The translations under genes and the position numbers were made by a program. Below, piece by piece: positions 7,130 through 12,755 of a stretch of 13,772 bases of DNA; position 1 is the stretch's first letter, and each line of letters opens with the position of its first letter. The notes beneath the pieces were generated by a model. The model was not told the origin of the DNA, searched no databases, and saw only the letters and a list, made by a program, of their open reading frames with translations. The stretch comes from an uncultured Eubacteriales bacterium (lineage in GTDB: Bacteria > Bacillota > Clostridia > Christensenellales > UMGS416), in NCBI GenBank assembly GCA_900542005.1, contig UQLW01000054.1, forward strand, positions 1 to 13,772, in the 5' to 3' direction.

Positions 7130-7167
7130 AAAAGGCCAAAGCCATCCTCTCCCTTCGGCGGCTTTGG
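7130..7167 (-). terminator. Rho-independent terminator for the LysR gene (minus strand)
   Basis: CCAAAGCC (7136-7143) pairs with GGCTTTGG (7160-7167) around a 16-base loop. Read on the minus strand the stem is followed by CC and then six T (7135-7130), a standard intrinsic terminator lying just past the dehydrogenase stop codon. Confidence 0.65.
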
Positions 7168-7183
7168 TAAAGGATAGGGTTAT

Positions 7184-7229
7184 GGCGAACGCGTACGCTC
7201 CAAAAGGAGCGTACGCGTTCGCCTATTTT
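7184..7229 (+). terminator. 18-bp perfect hairpin, terminator of the etf/dehydrogenase operon
   Basis: GGCGAACGCGTACGCTCC (7184-7201) is followed by AAAA and its exact reverse complement (7206-7223), then TATTTT. The stem is unusually long and perfect. On the plus strand it ends the etf operon. On the minus strand it has no T run, but the LysR stop codon (7223-7225) touches the edge of the stem, so the LysR mRNA also carries this hairpin directly after its stop. Confidence 0.8.
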
Positions 7230-8098
7230 CCGGCTCCGCAGGCCTTTAGAAAGATATCGAGGGACGGGGAAAGGTACTTGTGCCTGTGGAGGATCAGCGA
7301 GAAGCGCCGGGTAAGCCGCCGTTCCTGCAGGGGGAGGCCTACAAGCAGGCGCTCGTCAAGCTCCCGCTGCACCAGCAGGCGGGAGATGACGGTGAGCCCC
7401 TGGCCGCCAATCACCGCGTTCTTGATCGCTTCCGAGTTGTTGCAGGTCCACTTTTCCTCAACGCGTACCCGGTAATCCTTCAGATACTGCTCAAAAAGGG
7501 CGCGCGTGCCGCTGCCCGGCTCCCGCAGGACAAAATCCATGCCCTCAAGGTCGCGGGCGGTTACCGCGCCCCTGGCCGCCAGCGGATGCGCCGGGGACGC
7601 CACCAGGATGAGCTCGTCCTCCTGGGCGGGTATGGACCGGATATCGGGGCTTGACGCCTCGCCTTCGACAAACCCCAGATCCAGTTGGCTGGAGAGCACC
7701 CGTTCCTCGATGCTCCGGGTGTTGCCCACCCAGGCCTTTACCCGGGTGTCGGGATGGCTGGCTTCAAAGCGCGACAGGACAGACGGCATCAGGCAGGTGG
7801 CCACCGTGATGGTCGCGCCCACCCGCAGAAGCGGGCGTCCCGCCGCGTCCTGCAGGCGCCGCTCCATTTCATCCACCGAGGCCAGGATATGGCGGGCATA
7901 GCCCAGCATGTCCTGCCCCTCCGGCGTCAGGTACAGGCGGCGGGAAAGCCGCTCGAACAGCCGCACCTGATAGGCGGACTCCAGCTCGGCTACAGCCTGG
8001 CTGACGGTGGGTTGGGCGATATACAGCGCCCGGGCGGCGCCGCTCATAGTACCGTGATCCGTTACGGCAGCAAAGATTTCCAGATGGCGAAGGGTCAT
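7223..8098 (-). CDS. LysR family transcriptional regulator
   Basis: This 291-residue protein has the LysR architecture. Residues 1-60 are a winged helix-turn-helix (MTLRHLEIFAAVTDHGTMSG, then ARALYIAQPTVSQAVAELE, then LFERLSRRLYLTPEG), followed by a linker helix and a type 2 periplasmic-binding-like effector domain from about residue 90 (LLRVGATITVATCLMPSVLS). ATG 8098 has GGAGG at 8103-8107. It is divergent from the siroheme reductase/ABC transporter operon across 115 bases that contain two inverted repeats, so it probably controls that operon and itself. The overall look is that of the CysL/YeiE-like group often found near sulfur or anion metabolism genes, but I cannot assign a subgroup or effector. 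It is convergent with the dehydrogenase gene. Confidence 0.95.
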   Translation of the reverse strand: MTLRHLEIFAAVTDHGTMSGAARALYIAQPTVSQAVAELESAYQVRLFERLSRRLYLTPEGQDMLGYARHILASVDEMERRLQDAAGRPLLRVGATITVATCLMPSVLSRFEASHPDTRVKAWVGNTRSIEERVLSSQLDLGFVEGEASSPDIRSIPAQEDELILVASPAHPLAARGAVTARDLEGMDFVLREPGSGTRALFEQYLKDYRVRVEEKWTCNNSEAIKNAVIGGQGLTVISRLLVQRELDERLLVGLPLQERRLTRRFSLILHRHKYLSPSLDIFLKACGAGK

Positions 8099-8111
8099 GG
8101 AGCCTCCTTAT

Positions 8112-8127
8112 ATAGGCAAAAGCCTAT
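8112..8127. promoter_or_regulatory. Inverted repeat ATAGGC-AAAA-GCCTAT, candidate LysR operator
   Basis: ATAGGC (8112-8117) and GCCTAT (8122-8127) form a perfect 6-base inverted repeat around AAAA. It lies 13 bases upstream of the LysR start codon, in its 5' leader. LysR proteins typically bind dyads of about this size with T and A at the outer ends, and such a position fits autoregulation. The link is inferred. Confidence 0.5.
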
Positions 8128-8156
8128 TGTTTCAATCATAGAATGATATTTTACAC

Positions 8157-8176
8157 TATACATTATACCATGTATA
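8157..8176. promoter_or_regulatory. Palindrome TATACAT-N6-ATGTATA overlapping both -10 regions
   Basis: TATACAT (8157-8163) and ATGTATA (8170-8176) are a perfect 7-base inverted repeat with six bases between. It covers the spacer and -10 of the rightward promoter and the extended -10 of the leftward one, so a protein bound here would block both. It could be a repressor operator, or partly a result of two AT-rich -10 boxes facing each other. Confidence 0.5.
8162..8170 (-). promoter_or_regulatory. Extended -10 element for the LysR gene
   Basis: On the minus strand TGG-TATAAT (8170 down to 8162) is an extended -10 with a perfect hexamer. A -35 is weak at best (TTTGTC 16 bases upstream). Transcription would start near 8155, leaving a leader that contains the ATAGGC/GCCTAT repeat. 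Confidence 0.5.
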
Positions 8177-8199
8177 ATAAAAAGACAAAATTCACCACA

Positions 8200-8204
8200 A
8201 GGAG
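8200..8204 (+). promoter_or_regulatory. Ribosome binding site that favours ATG 8214 over ATG 8208
   Basis: AGGAG at 8200-8204 is only three bases from ATG 8208 but nine from ATG 8214, so the second start is more likely. The two differ by two residues. Confidence 0.55.
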
Positions 8205-8213
8205 AGGATGGGC

Positions 8214-9125
8214 ATGACGGCAGAAGAAAAAAAGGCCCTGAAGGGCCAGGGGTTTCTATGTAACCGGGACGGCGCACATTTCAACGCGCGGGTGATTACC
8301 GGCAACGGCGTGATTGCCGCCGAGCAGCTGGCGGCGGTAGCCCAGGCGGCGCGGCGCCATGGGAACGGGCAGGTGGCGCTGACCTCGCGCATGACGCTGG
8401 AGATCATGGGCGTCCCCTCGGAGCACATCGGGCCGCTCAAAGAGGAGCTGGCGCAGGCGGGCCTGGAGACCGGCGGGACCGGCGCAAAGGTGCGGCCTGT
8501 GGTGGCCTGCAAGGGTACGGTATGCGTATTCGGCCTGATCGATACCCAGGCGCTGGGGCAGGAGCTCCATGAGCGGTTCTACAAGGGATGGCGGCAGGTA
8601 AAGCTGCCCCATAAGTTCAAGATCGCGGTGGGCGGATGCCCCAACAACTGCGTCAAGCCGGACCTTAACGACATCGGCATTGTCGGCCAGCGGATACCGG
8701 AATTCCACGACGAGCTTTGCCGCGGCTGCAAAAAGTGCGCCATCGAGGCGGCCTGCCCCTGCGGCGCGGTATCCCGGGGCGATGACGGGCGGGTGAGCAT
8801 AAATCAAGAGGCCTGCAGCCATTGCGGCCGGTGCGTTGGGAAGTGCCCCTTTAAGGCGGTGCCCGGCGGCAGGGTGGGTTACAAAATCTATGTAGGCGGC
8901 CGCTGGGGCAAAAAGACCCGCATGGGAACGGCGCTGAAGGGCCTGTATACCCGGGAGCAGGCGGTGGACATGGTGGAGAAGGCGATCCTGCTCTTTAAGC
9001 GGGAGGCCGCGCCCGGCGAACGCTTCGGCTCCCTGGTGGACAGGCTGGGCGCCGGACGGGTACAGGCACTGCTGGATTCCGATGAGCTGATGGAGCAGAA
9101 GGAGGAGATATTGGCCCGTGAATAA
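8214..9125 (+). CDS. Siroheme/[4Fe-4S] nitrite-sulfite reductase-like protein with ferredoxin domain
   Basis: This 303-residue cytoplasmic redox protein is a one-gene relative of sulfite/nitrite reductases, closest in layout to anaerobic sulfite reductase subunit C (AsrC). Residues up to about 90 are the ferredoxin-like 'parachute' domain, with TSRMTLEI carrying a probable substrate-binding arginine. C99-x4-C104 and GGC142-x3-C146 should hold the coupled siroheme/[4Fe-4S] centre. A ferredoxin insert follows: C169, C172, C175, C181 and then C201, C204, C207, C211, giving two further [4Fe-4S] clusters. No asrA or asrB homologues are next to it, so its electron donor is not encoded here. It leads an operon with an iron/corrinoid-type ABC importer, overlapping the lipoprotein gene by eight bases. 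Sulfite is a plausible substrate, nitrite or another small oxyanion possible; assignment by sequence is not firm. Confidence 0.88.
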   Translation: MTAEEKKALKGQGFLCNRDGAHFNARVITGNGVIAAEQLAAVAQAARRHGNGQVALTSRMTLEIMGVPSEHIGPLKEELAQAGLETGGTGAKVRPVVACKGTVCVFGLIDTQALGQELHERFYKGWRQVKLPHKFKIAVGGCPNNCVKPDLNDIGIVGQRIPEFHDELCRGCKKCAIEAACPCGAVSRGDDGRVSINQEACSHCGRCVGKCPFKAVPGGRVGYKIYVGGRWGKKTRMGTALKGLYTREQAVDMVEKAILLFKREAAPGERFGSLVDRLGAGRVQALLDSDELMEQKEEILARE

Positions 9126-10074
9126 GAACCGGATTTTCCGAGGGGCCTGCGCGGCCGCCCTGGCGCTGTTGCTATCCGGATGCGCCGGCGTGCCCGCGGC
9201 CAGTTCCGGCGCATCTTCACCGGCCGGAGCGCTGACGGTGACCGACAGCCGTGGGCAGGCGGTTGTCCTGAGCGCCCGGCCCGCTAAGGTGGCGGCCCTG
9301 ATGGGCTCCTATGCCCAGGTATGGCTGCTGGCTGGTGGAGAGCTGGCCGGAACCACTGAGGACGCCCTGGAGCGCGGGATCGAGCTGCCGGCGGATACCG
9401 AGGTGATCGGATCGGTCAAGGAGCCCAACCTGGAGCGGCTTTTGGCCATGGAGCCGGACCTGGTATTGCTCTCCACCGATATTGAGAGCCATGTCCAGGT
9501 GGCTGGCACGCTGGAAGCCGCCGGAATTCCCTGCGCCTTTTTTCAGGTAGAGACCTTTGACGAATACCTGGCCATGCTGAAGGCCTGCACAACGCTGACC
9601 GGCCGGGCCGATCTTTATGAAGAAAACGGAGAGCGGATTGCCGAACGGATTGAGGCGGTCAAGAGCAAGGCTTCGGCAGCGGATACGCACCCCAGCGTGC
9701 TGCTGATCCGGGCGCTGAGCACCAAGGCCAAGGCCCTGCCCCAGGACAATATGGTCAGCCTGATGGCGGCGGAGCTGGGGGCCGACAGCATTACGGCCCG
9801 GCAGAGCTCGCTGCTGGAGGAACTGAGCATGGAGATCATCCTGCAGGAGGATCCCGACTATATCCTGGCTGTACCCATGGGCGATACGGAAAAGGCCCAG
9901 GCGGCGTTGGCCGCGTCCATCGAGGCCGATCCGGCCTGGAGCAGCCTTTCTGCGGTGAAGAACGGCCGGTATATCGTGCTGGATAAGGAGCTGTTCCACT
10001 ATAAGCCCAACAGCCGGTGGGCTGAGAGCTATGAAACGCTGTATGAAATCCTCTATGCCGATGATGGACAATAG
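9118..10074 (+). CDS. ABC transporter substrate-binding lipoprotein, FecB/BtuF type
   Basis: This 318-residue exported lipoprotein has a signal peptide with a positive start (MNKNR), a hydrophobic stretch and the lipobox LLSGC, so C22 should be lipidated and anchor it outside the membrane. A Ser/Ala-rich linker follows, then a periplasmic-binding domain of the iron-siderophore/cobalamin class: a VTDSRGQAVVL segment and the LERLLAMEPDLVLLS segment are characteristic, and it ends with the usual WAESYETLYEILY-like helix. GTG 9118 overlaps the reductase stop codon by eight bases and has GGAGGAG at 9101-9107. It should deliver its ligand to the permease encoded next. This family carries ferric siderophores, haem or corrinoids; nothing visible picks one. 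Confidence 0.93.
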   Translation: MNKNRIFRGACAAALALLLSGCAGVPAASSGASSPAGALTVTDSRGQAVVLSARPAKVAALMGSYAQVWLLAGGELAGTTEDALERGIELPADTEVIGSVKEPNLERLLAMEPDLVLLSTDIESHVQVAGTLEAAGIPCAFFQVETFDEYLAMLKACTTLTGRADLYEENGERIAERIEAVKSKASAADTHPSVLLIRALSTKAKALPQDNMVSLMAAELGADSITARQSSLLEELSMEIILQEDPDYILAVPMGDTEKAQAALAASIEADPAWSSLSAVKNGRYIVLDKELFHYKPNSRWAESYETLYEILYADDGQ

Positions 10075-11071
10075 GCGCGCGGGCTGGAGGCGGACGCTGG
10101 CCTTTGCCCTGGCGGCGCTGGCGCTCGGCGCGCTGGTCATGCTGAGCCTGGGGCTGGGCGCGGTATCCATACCGCCGGACCAGCAGTGGGCTGTGGCGAC
10201 AGGCGGCGAGGCTCCAGAGACGGCCCGGCAGATCCTGACGCTGGTGCGCTGGCCCCGGGTGCTGGGGGCGGCGCTGGCGGGCGGCGCCCTGGCCGTGGCG
10301 GGGGCGCTTTTGCAGGCCGTGCTGGGCAATGGGCTTGCGGGCCCCAACATCATGGGCGTAAACGCGGGCGCAGGCCTGGCCGTGCTGGCGCTTTCCGCCT
10401 TTTTTCCGCAGCTAACCCGATGGGCGCCGCTGGCGGCCTTTGCCGGGGCCCTGGGTGCGGCGCTGGTGGTTTACCTGCTGGCGCTGCACAGCGGCGCGGG
10501 GCCTATGACGCTGGTGCTGGCAGGGGTCGCGGTTTCCACCGTCCTGGGTGCGGCGACCGACACGCTCCTGACGCTGTATCCGCAGATCCAGGCAGGCAGG
10601 GTGGATTTTATGATCGGCGGTTTCTCAGGGATGTCCATGGCCCGGATCACACCCTGCATCTTTACCATAGGCGGGGGCATCCTGGCGGCGTGGGCCTTAA
10701 GCTACGATCTTAACGTGCTGGCGCTGGGGGAGGAAACGGCTCGGTCGCTGGGCATGCGGACGGGGCTGATGCGGTTTGTTTTCCTCATGCTGGCGGCGCT
10801 CCTGGCCGGCAGCGCTGTCAGCCTGGCTGGCCTGGTGGGCTTTGTGGGGCTGGTCACGCCCCATGCGGTGCGCTTTTTGGTGGGCTCGGACGCGCGGTAC
10901 CAGCTGCCGCTGTGCGCGCTGGCCGGGGCTGCCTTTTCCCTGGCCTGCGACCTGGCGGCGCGGCTTATCTTCGCGCCCTATGAGCTGCCGGTGGGTATTG
11001 TCATGTCAGCGCTGGGAGGCCCCTTTTTTCTGTGGCTCTTGCTGAAAGGAAGGAGGACGGCAGCAGGATGA
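10031..11071 (+). CDS. ABC transporter permease, FecCD/BtuC family
   Basis: This protein of up to 346 residues is the inner-membrane channel of the importer. Multiple hydrophobic helices run through it, the first being TLAFALAALALGALVMLSLG. Conserved FecCD segments are present: LRWPRVLGAALAGGALAVAG-like residues after helix 1, GNGLAGPNIMGVNAGAGL, DTLLTLYPQIQAGRVDFMIG-like residues mid-protein, SLGMRTGLMR (the coupling loop that meets the ATPase) and GLVGFVGLVTPHAVRFLVG. The start is uncertain: ATG 10031 overlaps the lipoprotein gene by 44 bases and has only a weak GAGAG nearby, while ATG 10043, 10055, 10061 and 10064 are also in frame. All give the same membrane core. Its stop overlaps the ATPase start as ATGA. 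Confidence 0.92.
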   Translation: MKRCMKSSMPMMDNRRAGWRRTLAFALAALALGALVMLSLGLGAVSIPPDQQWAVATGGEAPETARQILTLVRWPRVLGAALAGGALAVAGALLQAVLGNGLAGPNIMGVNAGAGLAVLALSAFFPQLTRWAPLAAFAGALGAALVVYLLALHSGAGPMTLVLAGVAVSTVLGAATDTLLTLYPQIQAGRVDFMIGGFSGMSMARITPCIFTIGGGILAAWALSYDLNVLALGEETARSLGMRTGLMRFVFLMLAALLAGSAVSLAGLVGFVGLVTPHAVRFLVGSDARYQLPLCALAGAAFSLACDLAARLIFAPYELPVGIVMSALGGPFFLWLLLKGRRTAAG

Positions 11072-11841
11072 TGGAGCTTCGGGACTTAAGCGCCGGCTAC
11101 CGTGGCCGGCCGGTCGTCCGCCATGTCGACCTGCGCCTGGCGCTAGGAAGCCTGACCGTGCTGATCGGCCCCAATGGCAGCGGGAAATCGACGCTGCTGC
11201 GGGCCATGGCCGGACTGCTTCCCCCGCTTTCGGGCGGGCTGTGGCTTGAAGGGAAGCCCGCCGCCCAATATACGCCCAGGCAGTGGGCCCGGCGGGTGGC
11301 GCTGCTGCCCCAGGCCAGGGAGACGCCGGCCTTGACGGCCGGCCAGCTTGTGATGCATGGACGGTATCCTTACCTGGCCTTCCCCCGCACGCCCACCCGG
11401 CAGGACCGGCTGGCAGCCGCCGGGGCAATGGAGCGGGTGGGCGCTGAAGCGCTGGCGGAGCGCCCCCTTGGGGCTCTGTCCGGCGGGGAGCGCCAGCGGG
11501 TTTATCTGGCGATGATGCTGGCGCAGCAGGCGGAGCTGCTGCTTTTGGACGAGCCGGCGACCTATCTGGATATCGGCCACCAGCTGGAGATGCTGGAGCT
11601 GATCCGTTCGCTCAACGGCGAGGGGAGAACCCTGGTGGTGGTGATGCACGACCTGACCCGGGCGCTGGAGCTGGGCGGGCGGCTTTGCCTGCTGGAGGCG
11701 GGGCAGATTACCGCCCAGGGCAGCGGCGGGACGCTCCTGCCGGCCATCGAGCGGGCCTTCCGTGTGCGGGCGCTGGCGCTGCGCGACGGCCGGGGGCGGG
11801 AACGGGTCCTGTTTGAAGCGCCCGGGGACGGGGAATCATAA
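11068..11841 (+). CDS. ABC transporter ATP-binding protein, FecE/BtuD type
   Basis: This 257-residue ATPase powers the importer on the cytoplasmic face. Walker A is GPNGSGKST (34-42). The Q-loop region is ALLPQARET. The signature motif is LSGGERQR (137-144), Walker B ends LLLLDEPA with D161 and E162, followed by the D-loop YLD, and the switch histidine is H194 in VVMHDL. Length and spacing fit FecE/BtuD/FhuC proteins. ATG 11068 shares ATGA with the permease stop and has AGGAGG at 11051-11056; an in-frame reading from 11032 lies inside the permease and is less likely. It is the last gene of the operon, and a strong terminator follows. Confidence 0.94.
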   Translation: MMELRDLSAGYRGRPVVRHVDLRLALGSLTVLIGPNGSGKSTLLRAMAGLLPPLSGGLWLEGKPAAQYTPRQWARRVALLPQARETPALTAGQLVMHGRYPYLAFPRTPTRQDRLAAAGAMERVGAEALAERPLGALSGGERQRVYLAMMLAQQAELLLLDEPATYLDIGHQLEMLELIRSLNGEGRTLVVVMHDLTRALELGGRLCLLEAGQITAQGSGGTLLPAIERAFRVRALALRDGRGRERVLFEAPGDGES

Positions 11842-11876
11842 AGGCCGCGGCAATGGCGAGCGCCCATAAAGCAGTC

Positions 11877-11920
11877 AACAAGGATAGCGGCGATGCGCTA
11901 TCCTTGTTCTTGTTTTATTT
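11877..11920 (+). terminator. Rho-independent terminator after the ABC operon
   Basis: AACAAGGATAGCG (11877-11889) pairs exactly with CGCTATCCTTGTT (11896-11908) around a six-base loop, followed by the T-rich CTTGTTTTATTT. The 13-bp stem ends 36 bases past the ATPase stop codon at its near side, a clear end to the operon. Confidence 0.85.
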
Positions 11921-11984
11921 ATTTTGATGGGATATAAGTTTCACATGGGACGGGATTTGTTGTTTTATTCCCCAAATAGCAGAA

Positions 11985-12015
11985 TTGACAGCGTTGCAGG
12001 CGATGGCTTTATGAT
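11985..12015 (+). promoter_or_regulatory. Candidate promoter of the acetyltransferase gene
   Basis: A perfect TTGACA (11985-11990) is followed after 19 bases by TATGAT (12010-12015). The spacer is two bases longer than ideal. It would leave a leader of about 58 bases and agrees with a translation start at 12080, not with the longer open frame from 11924. The rest of the stretch 11909-12079 shows nothing else I recognise. Confidence 0.4.
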
Positions 12016-12068
12016 GAAAGGATTTAATCAAGAATGGGTATCAAACAGAGTAACAGATCAGCATGTAC

Positions 12069-12073
12069 GAGGT
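12069..12073 (+). promoter_or_regulatory. Ribosome binding site that fixes the acetyltransferase start
   Basis: GAGGT followed by AGGAAA lies six bases before ATG 12080. The in-frame upstream starts (from TTG 11924) have no comparable site. Confidence 0.6.
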
Positions 12074-12079
12074 AGGAAA

Positions 12080-12532
12080 ATGGAATCGCTAATGATTTAT
12101 AAGGTTGACCGGAATACCGAGCTGATGGAAAAGCTCCTGCGCTTCGTTGAAAACTTTTCCTGGGAAGAAGTGAAAGAGCATACGCTGTGGATGATCAGGA
12201 ACTGGAAGTATACACAGTGGGAGACCCCCTTTATTGCCATGATGGACGGGCAGGCCGTTGGAATGGCGACGATTATGAAGACAGACTATTATCCGCAGCC
12301 GGATCTATATCCGTGGGTATCCAGTTTGTTTGTGGCTGAAGCGTATCGTGGGCGCAGAATCAGCGAAAAACTCATCGATTTCGCCAATCATTATGCAAAA
12401 GAAATGGGTTTTAGCCGGACATATATTCCGACACAACACATTGGGCTATATGAGAAATACGGTTATTACTACATTAAGGATATCGTGAATTATGGCAACG
12501 GAATCGACCGTCTATATGCCAAAGACCTATGA
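12080..12532 (+). CDS. GNAT family N-acetyltransferase
   Basis: This 150-residue protein should transfer an acetyl group from acetyl-CoA to an unknown amine. After an N-terminal helix rich in acidic residues, the central strand TPFIAMMDGQAVGMATI is followed by VSSLFVAEAYRGRRISEKLI. Here V-A-x-x-Y-R-G-R-R-I-S is the GNAT motif A (acetyl-CoA pyrophosphate loop, R/Q-x-x-G-x-G/A variant). The end, THIGLYEKYGYYYI-like (QHIGLYEKYGYYYI), is the usual motif B. ATG 12080 was chosen for its ribosome site and normal GNAT length; the frame stays open upstream to 11924 but those 52 residues look non-coding. The gene is visibly more AT-rich than the operons on either side, suggesting a different origin. 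It stands alone between two terminator-like structures. Confidence 0.87.
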   Translation: MESLMIYKVDRNTELMEKLLRFVENFSWEEVKEHTLWMIRNWKYTQWETPFIAMMDGQAVGMATIMKTDYYPQPDLYPWVSSLFVAEAYRGRRISEKLIDFANHYAKEMGFSRTYIPTQHIGLYEKYGYYYIKDIVNYGNGIDRLYAKDL

Positions 12533-12563
12533 CGGGAAGCTTCATCCGCTTTCAGCAATAGGA

Positions 12564-12624
12564 AAAAGCCGCCTATCATTTTCGATACGCGGCCTTTAAC
12601 GGTTTTACGGGCGCCGCGGCTTTT
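12564..12624. terminator. Nested inverted repeats after the acetyltransferase, probable terminator region
   Basis: AAAAGCCGC (12564-12572) can pair with GCGGCTTTT (12616-12624), or its inner part with GCGGCCTTT near 12589-12597 with one bulge. The shorter pairing is followed by AACGGTTTT. The two pairings exclude each other. This is the main structure in the 223 bases between the acetyltransferase and ppk1, along with the promoter and leader hairpin listed next. Confidence 0.45.
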
Positions 12625-12697
12625 ATCCTTCGCCGTATCCGGTGGGAAATTTTACACAAATCGCCGGGAGAAGGCGGTGGGGAAAGACGGAAAAGTA

Positions 12698-12706
12698 TGC
12701 TATAAT
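12698..12706 (+). promoter_or_regulatory. Extended -10 promoter of ppk1
   Basis: TGC-TATAAT is an extended -10 with a perfect hexamer at 12701-12706. The -35 position (TGGGGA, 12678-12683) is poor, as is common with extended -10 promoters. Transcription would start near 12713. Confidence 0.6.
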
Positions 12707-12717
12707 GAGGAAAACTG

Positions 12718-12733
12718 GCCGCAGGGCTGCGGC
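12718..12733 (+). other. Small hairpin in the ppk1 leader
   Basis: GCCGCA (12718-12723) and TGCGGC (12728-12733) pair around GGGC, between the predicted transcript start and the ribosome site AAAGGAG (12741-12747). It sits at the very 5' end of the mRNA and may stabilise it. A specific regulatory role is not shown. Confidence 0.35.
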
Positions 12734-12755
12734 AAAGCAGAAAGGAGCGTCTTGC

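Larger units (their letters stand above)
8150..8178 (+). promoter_or_regulatory. Promoter of the siroheme reductase/ABC transporter operon
   Basis: TTTACA (8150-8155), a 17-base spacer and a perfect TATAAT (8173-8178) make a strong sigma-A-type promoter. Its start would be near 8185, about 29 bases before ATG 8214. Confidence 0.7.

Noticed and set aside
9217..10353. 378-codon open frame on the minus strand
   Set aside because: It lies antisense to the lipoprotein and permease genes, has no recognisable domain, is rich in Arg, Pro and His as expected for a shadow of GC-rich coding DNA, and has no ribosome site.
11924..12079. 52-residue N-terminal extension of the acetyltransferase
   Set aside because: The frame is open but starts at TTG inside the tail of the terminator, has no ribosome site, covers the only good promoter candidate, and the GNAT fold is complete without it.
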